DNA from: Pseudomonas sp. PICF141
GTDB lineage: Bacteria > Pseudomonadota > Gammaproteobacteria > Pseudomonadales > Pseudomonadaceae
NCBI RefSeq assembly: GCF_002286815.1
Contig: NZ_MUNM01000087.1
Coordinates: 62,001 to 126,000, forward strand
DNA: 64,000 nt
Reading direction: 5' to 3'
Below the pieces are notes generated by a model. That model worked only from the letters and a program-made list of their open reading frames with translations. It made no database searches and was not told the origin of the DNA. Made by a program: the position numbers and the translations under genes. Shown piece after piece: positions 61,547 through 64,000 of this stretch. The first letter of the stretch is position 1, and each line of letters begins with the position of its first letter.

Positions 61547-62287
61547 CTACTGAGCGTTGAATGCCTGGCCATTGATGCCGGTGCTGTCCGGACCCATGAG
61601 GTAAAGGTAGACCGGCATGATCTCCTCGGGTGTCGGATTATTCAGCGGGTTTTCACCCGGGTAGGCTTGAGCGCGCATGCTGGTGCGAGTAGCGCCTGGG
61701 TTGATGCTGTTGGAGCGCACCGGTGCCACGGTATCTACTTCATCGGCCAGGGTTTGCATCAGCCCTTCAGTGGCGAATTTGGAAACACCATAGGCGCCCC
61801 AGTACGCCCGGCCCTTGCGACCGACGCTGCTGGAGGTGAACACCACCGAGGCGTCCTGAGACAGCTTGAGCAGTGGCAGCAACGTGCTGGTGAGCATGAA
61901 CATGGCGTTGACGTTGACCTGCATGACGCGCATGAAATTCTCGCCCGACAACTGCTCGATCGGGGTGCGTGGACCGATGATCGATGCGTTGTGCAGCAAG
62001 CCATCAAGGTGACCGAACTCGGTCTCGATCATGGCCGCCAGTTCATCGTATTGATGAGGCAGTGCGGTTTCCAGATTGAACGGAATCACGGCCGCTTGTG
62101 GGTGCCCGGCCGCTTCGATTTCGTCATAGACCTGAGTCAGGTTGGCCTCGGTCTTGCCCAGCAGCAGCACAGTGGCACCGTGAGCGGCGTAGGTTTTTGC
62201 AGCGGCGGCACCGATGCCACGGCCAGCGCCGGTGACCAGGATGACCCGGCCTTTGAGCAAGTCAGGACGGGCGGAATAATCAAACAT
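61547..62287 (-). CDS. YciK-like SDR oxidoreductase
   Basis: This 246-residue short-chain dehydrogenase has TGAGRGIG, NNAS-like LHNASIIG, SSS and YGVSK, the YciK subgroup. Its gene order after mupP and ubiG is conserved in Pseudomonas. The start is ATG at 62287 (FDYSARPDLLKGR), after GAGG. The substrate is unknown. Confidence 0.87.
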   Translation of the reverse strand: MFDYSARPDLLKGRVILVTGAGRGIGAAAAKTYAAHGATVLLLGKTEANLTQVYDEIEAAGHPQAAVIPFNLETALPHQYDELAAMIETEFGHLDGLLHNASIIGPRTPIEQLSGENFMRVMQVNVNAMFMLTSTLLPLLKLSQDASVVFTSSSVGRKGRAYWGAYGVSKFATEGLMQTLADEVDTVAPVRSNSINPGATRTSMRAQAYPGENPLNNPTPEEIMPVYLYLMGPDSTGINGQAFNAQ

Positions 62288-62344
62288 GAAAAACCTCACA
62301 ACAATTCAATAGGCAGGCATCGTACTTGTGGCGATGGGGCTTAT

Positions 62345-62468
62345 TGTGGCGAGGGGGGCTTGCCCCCGTTGGGTCGCGAAGCGGCCCTCCATTCGGTACC
62401 TTCAGTCGGACCGTGTTTTCAGGTTACGACTGCTTCGCAGCCGAACGGGGGCAAGCCCCCTCGCCACA
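62345..62468. repeat. Long inverted repeat (REP-like)
   Basis: TTGTGGCGAGGGGGGCTTGCCCC at the left pairs with GGGGCAAGCCCCCTCGCCACAA at the right, around about 70 nt containing further short palindromes. It lies between mupP and yciK. Confidence 0.87.
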
Positions 62469-62493
62469 AAATGCTTCCTGCCGCCCAATTAGG

Positions 62494-63165
62494 TCAGCAA
62501 CTGCACAAAGCGTTATCCAACACTTCGAGCAACGCCAGCGGATGATCGATCAACACGTCGGCGCCCCAGTGCTTGGGGTTATCGTCCGGGTGAATGTAAC
62601 CGTAGGTCACCGCGCAAGTTTTGGTGCCGGCATCGCGGCCGGACTCGATGTCGCGCAGGTCGTCGCCGACAAACAGCACACTGGCCGGGTCCAGGTCGAG
62701 CATCTTGCACGCCAGGATCAAAGGTTCCGGATCCGGTTTGCTGTTTTTCACATGATCGGGGCAAATCAACACTTTCGAACGGTCGGCCAGGCCCAGCTGC
62801 TGCATGATCGGCTCGGCGAAACGCACCGGCTTGTTAGTGACAACGCCCCAGATCAGATTGGCTTTTTCGATTTTTTCCAGCACCTGGGCCATGCCGTCGA
62901 ACAGATGACTGTGGACCGCGCACCCCTTGAGGTAGCGGTCGAGAAATTCCTGACGCAGTGCCTCGAACCCTGGCGATTCCGGGTCCATGGAAAAATTCGC
63001 GGCGACCATCGCTTTGGCGCCGCCGGAGATTTCATCGCGAATGTATTGAGTGTTGATTGGCGGCAAACCACGATCAGCGCGCATCGCCTGGCAGATGGCG
63101 ATGAAATCCGGCGCGGTGTCGAGCAGGGTGCCGTCCATGTCGAAAAGGACTGCTCTGATACGCAT
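62494..63165 (-). CDS. mupP: N-acetylmuramic acid 6-phosphate phosphatase
   Basis: This 223-residue HAD phosphatase has the motifs DMDGT (nucleophile D), TNK, K in KNSKPDPEP and GDDLRDIESG. Position directly after ubiG identifies the Pseudomonas MupP, which acts in the cell-wall recycling route that bypasses MurA and affects fosfomycin sensitivity. The name comes from gene order plus the HAD pattern; other gph-like roles are less likely. Confidence 0.88.
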   Translation of the reverse strand: MRIRAVLFDMDGTLLDTAPDFIAICQAMRADRGLPPINTQYIRDEISGGAKAMVAANFSMDPESPGFEALRQEFLDRYLKGCAVHSHLFDGMAQVLEKIEKANLIWGVVTNKPVRFAEPIMQQLGLADRSKVLICPDHVKNSKPDPEPLILACKMLDLDPASVLFVGDDLRDIESGRDAGTKTCAVTYGYIHPDDNPKHWGADVLIDHPLALLEVLDNALCSC

Positions 63166-63169
63166 CGGC

Positions 63170-63868
63170 TTACTCCTCGCGCAGGGTCTGGATCATGTAA
63201 TTGACGTCCACGTCGGCCGCCAGTTTGTAATGCTTGGTCAATGGATTGTAGGTCAGGCCGATGATGTCCTTGACGGTCAGGCCGGCCATGCGGCTCCAGG
63301 CGCCAAGCTCGGAGGGGCGGATGAATTTCTTGAAGTCGTGGGTGCCGCGCGGCAGCAGCTTCATGATGTATTCGGCGCCGACGATGGCAAACAGATAGGC
63401 CTTCGGGTTGCGGTTGATGGTGGAGAAGAACACCTGGCCACCTGGTTTGACCATCTTGAAACAGGCGCGAATCACCGACGACGGGTCCGGCACGTGTTCG
63501 AGCATTTCCAGGCAGGTGACCACGTCGAATTGCTCGGGCATTTCTTCTGCCAGCGCTTCGGCGGTGATCTGCCGGTACTCGACGCTCACGCCGGATTCCA
63601 GCTGATGCAGTTGAGCGACGGCCAGCGGCGCTTCGCCCATGTCGATGCCCATCACAGTCGCGCCGCGCAGAGCCATGGCTTCGCTGAGGATGCCGCCGCC
63701 GCAACCGACGTCGAGGACTTTCTTGCCAGCCAGATGGACCCGCTCGTCGATCCAGTTGACCCGCAGCGGGTTGATGTCGTGCAGCGGTTTGAACTCGCTT
63801 TCGCGGTCCCACCAGCGATGGGCCAGGGCTTCGAATTTGGCGATTTCGGCGTAGTCGACGTTGCTCAT
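63170..63868 (-). CDS. ubiG: Ubiquinone biosynthesis O-methyltransferase
   Basis: This 232-residue methyltransferase has the SAM motif VLDVGCGGGILSEAMA and the C-terminal UbiG pattern (NRNPKAYLFAIVGAEYIMKLLPRGTHDFKKFI). It performs both O-methylations in ubiquinone synthesis. The stop is 4 nt before mupP, so the two are co-transcribed. Confidence 0.95.
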   Translation of the reverse strand: MSNVDYAEIAKFEALAHRWWDRESEFKPLHDINPLRVNWIDERVHLAGKKVLDVGCGGGILSEAMALRGATVMGIDMGEAPLAVAQLHQLESGVSVEYRQITAEALAEEMPEQFDVVTCLEMLEHVPDPSSVIRACFKMVKPGGQVFFSTINRNPKAYLFAIVGAEYIMKLLPRGTHDFKKFIRPSELGAWSRMAGLTVKDIIGLTYNPLTKHYKLAADVDVNYMIQTLREE

Positions 63869-63939
63869 GGTGTCAGTCCTCTAAAACTTGAAAAATCCTG
63901 TTGCCCCGGTTTCGGTCCAGGGTGCTTACAATTCGGTAC

Positions 63940-64000
63940 TTACGATTCGGTGTGGCCGCTGATGCGCCTGCCCCAGGCCTTGGCAGTGGCACACAGTTGC
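63940..64000 (-). CDS. TRZ/ATZ family amidohydrolase, 3' end only
   Basis: The minus-strand frame entering from the right edge reads ...QLCATAKAWGRRISGHTES and stops at 63940. This tail and the position directly upstream of ubiG match the amidohydrolase (5'-methylthioadenosine or S-adenosylhomocysteine deaminase-like) found there in Pseudomonas. Only about 20 codons are visible. Confidence 0.6.
   Translation of the reverse strand, partial: QLCATAKAWGRRISGHTES

Overview
The window reads as a chromosome segment of a fluorescent-group Pseudomonas (P. fluorescens complex). The evidence is high GC, REP doublets of the GGGAGCGGGCTTGCCCGC type between many genes, and marker loci typical of the genus: etfBA with ETF-QO, the NAGGN osmoprotectant cluster, ubiG-mupP-yciK, and a CsrA/Rsm paralogue. 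Most of it is ordinary core or shell genome. No tRNA, rRNA, CRISPR array, insertion sequence or prophage was recognised.

Layout. 1-4.9 kb: promoter, SDR sugar dehydrogenase and an AraFGH-type sugar ABC importer. 5.0-9.4 kb: GntR regulator, ADP-ribosylglycohydrolase-fold enzyme, NCS1 permease and PfkB kinase, a cassette parallel to E. coli yegTUVW. 9.4-12.2 kb: small stress-type proteins, an HD hydrolase and a GNAT. 12.3-17.5 kb: dgoK-dgoA-dgoD, an MFS transporter and an IclR regulator. With the first operon this gives a nearly complete De Ley-Doudoroff galactose route, and both operons carry the same promoter/operator. 17.5-19.7 kb: zinc alcohol dehydrogenase and a divergent AraC regulator. 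19.8-23.7 kb: ETF-QO divergent from etfB-etfA, with a PsrA-like box between them. 23.8-29.1 kb: envelope proteins (periplasmic SBP, DUF4398 lipoprotein, OmpA-like protein), a MocR regulator, a Lys/Ala/Pro-rich protein, a YkgJ-type cysteine cluster protein and a START protein. 29.4-33.9 kb: LTA-synthase-like enzyme, a 50-residue DUF3309 protein, SDR, YnfA, a CsrA paralogue and YheU.

34-41.2 kb, minus strand: mnmC, then the NAGGN genes (amidotransferase, synthetase, M42 peptidase), with a repeat-rich gap before the peptidase. 41.3-45.7 kb: polyphosphate:AMP phosphotransferase, thiolase, a DUF6316 protein and an EamA transporter. 45.8-51.8 kb: fumC divergent from DUF2059-bolA, then a tight trhO / DsbA-family / ABC exporter operon. 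51.8-56.5 kb: a 1565-residue, lower-GC protein of the large Pseudomonas toxin type, ending in a deaminase-like DSE...PPCxxC module with no immunity gene visible. 56.7-61.2 kb: GGDEF/EAL protein, a TenA/haem-oxygenase-fold protein and a GGDEF protein. 61.5-64 kb, minus strand: the 3' end of a TRZ/ATZ hydrolase gene, then ubiG, mupP and yciK.

The most interesting points are the orphan deaminase-tipped giant protein, the twin promoters linking two galactose operons about 12 kb apart, the uncharacterised N-glycoside-type cassette at 5-9.4 kb, and the coupling of a c-di-GMP protein with a putative diiron haem-oxygenase-fold protein.
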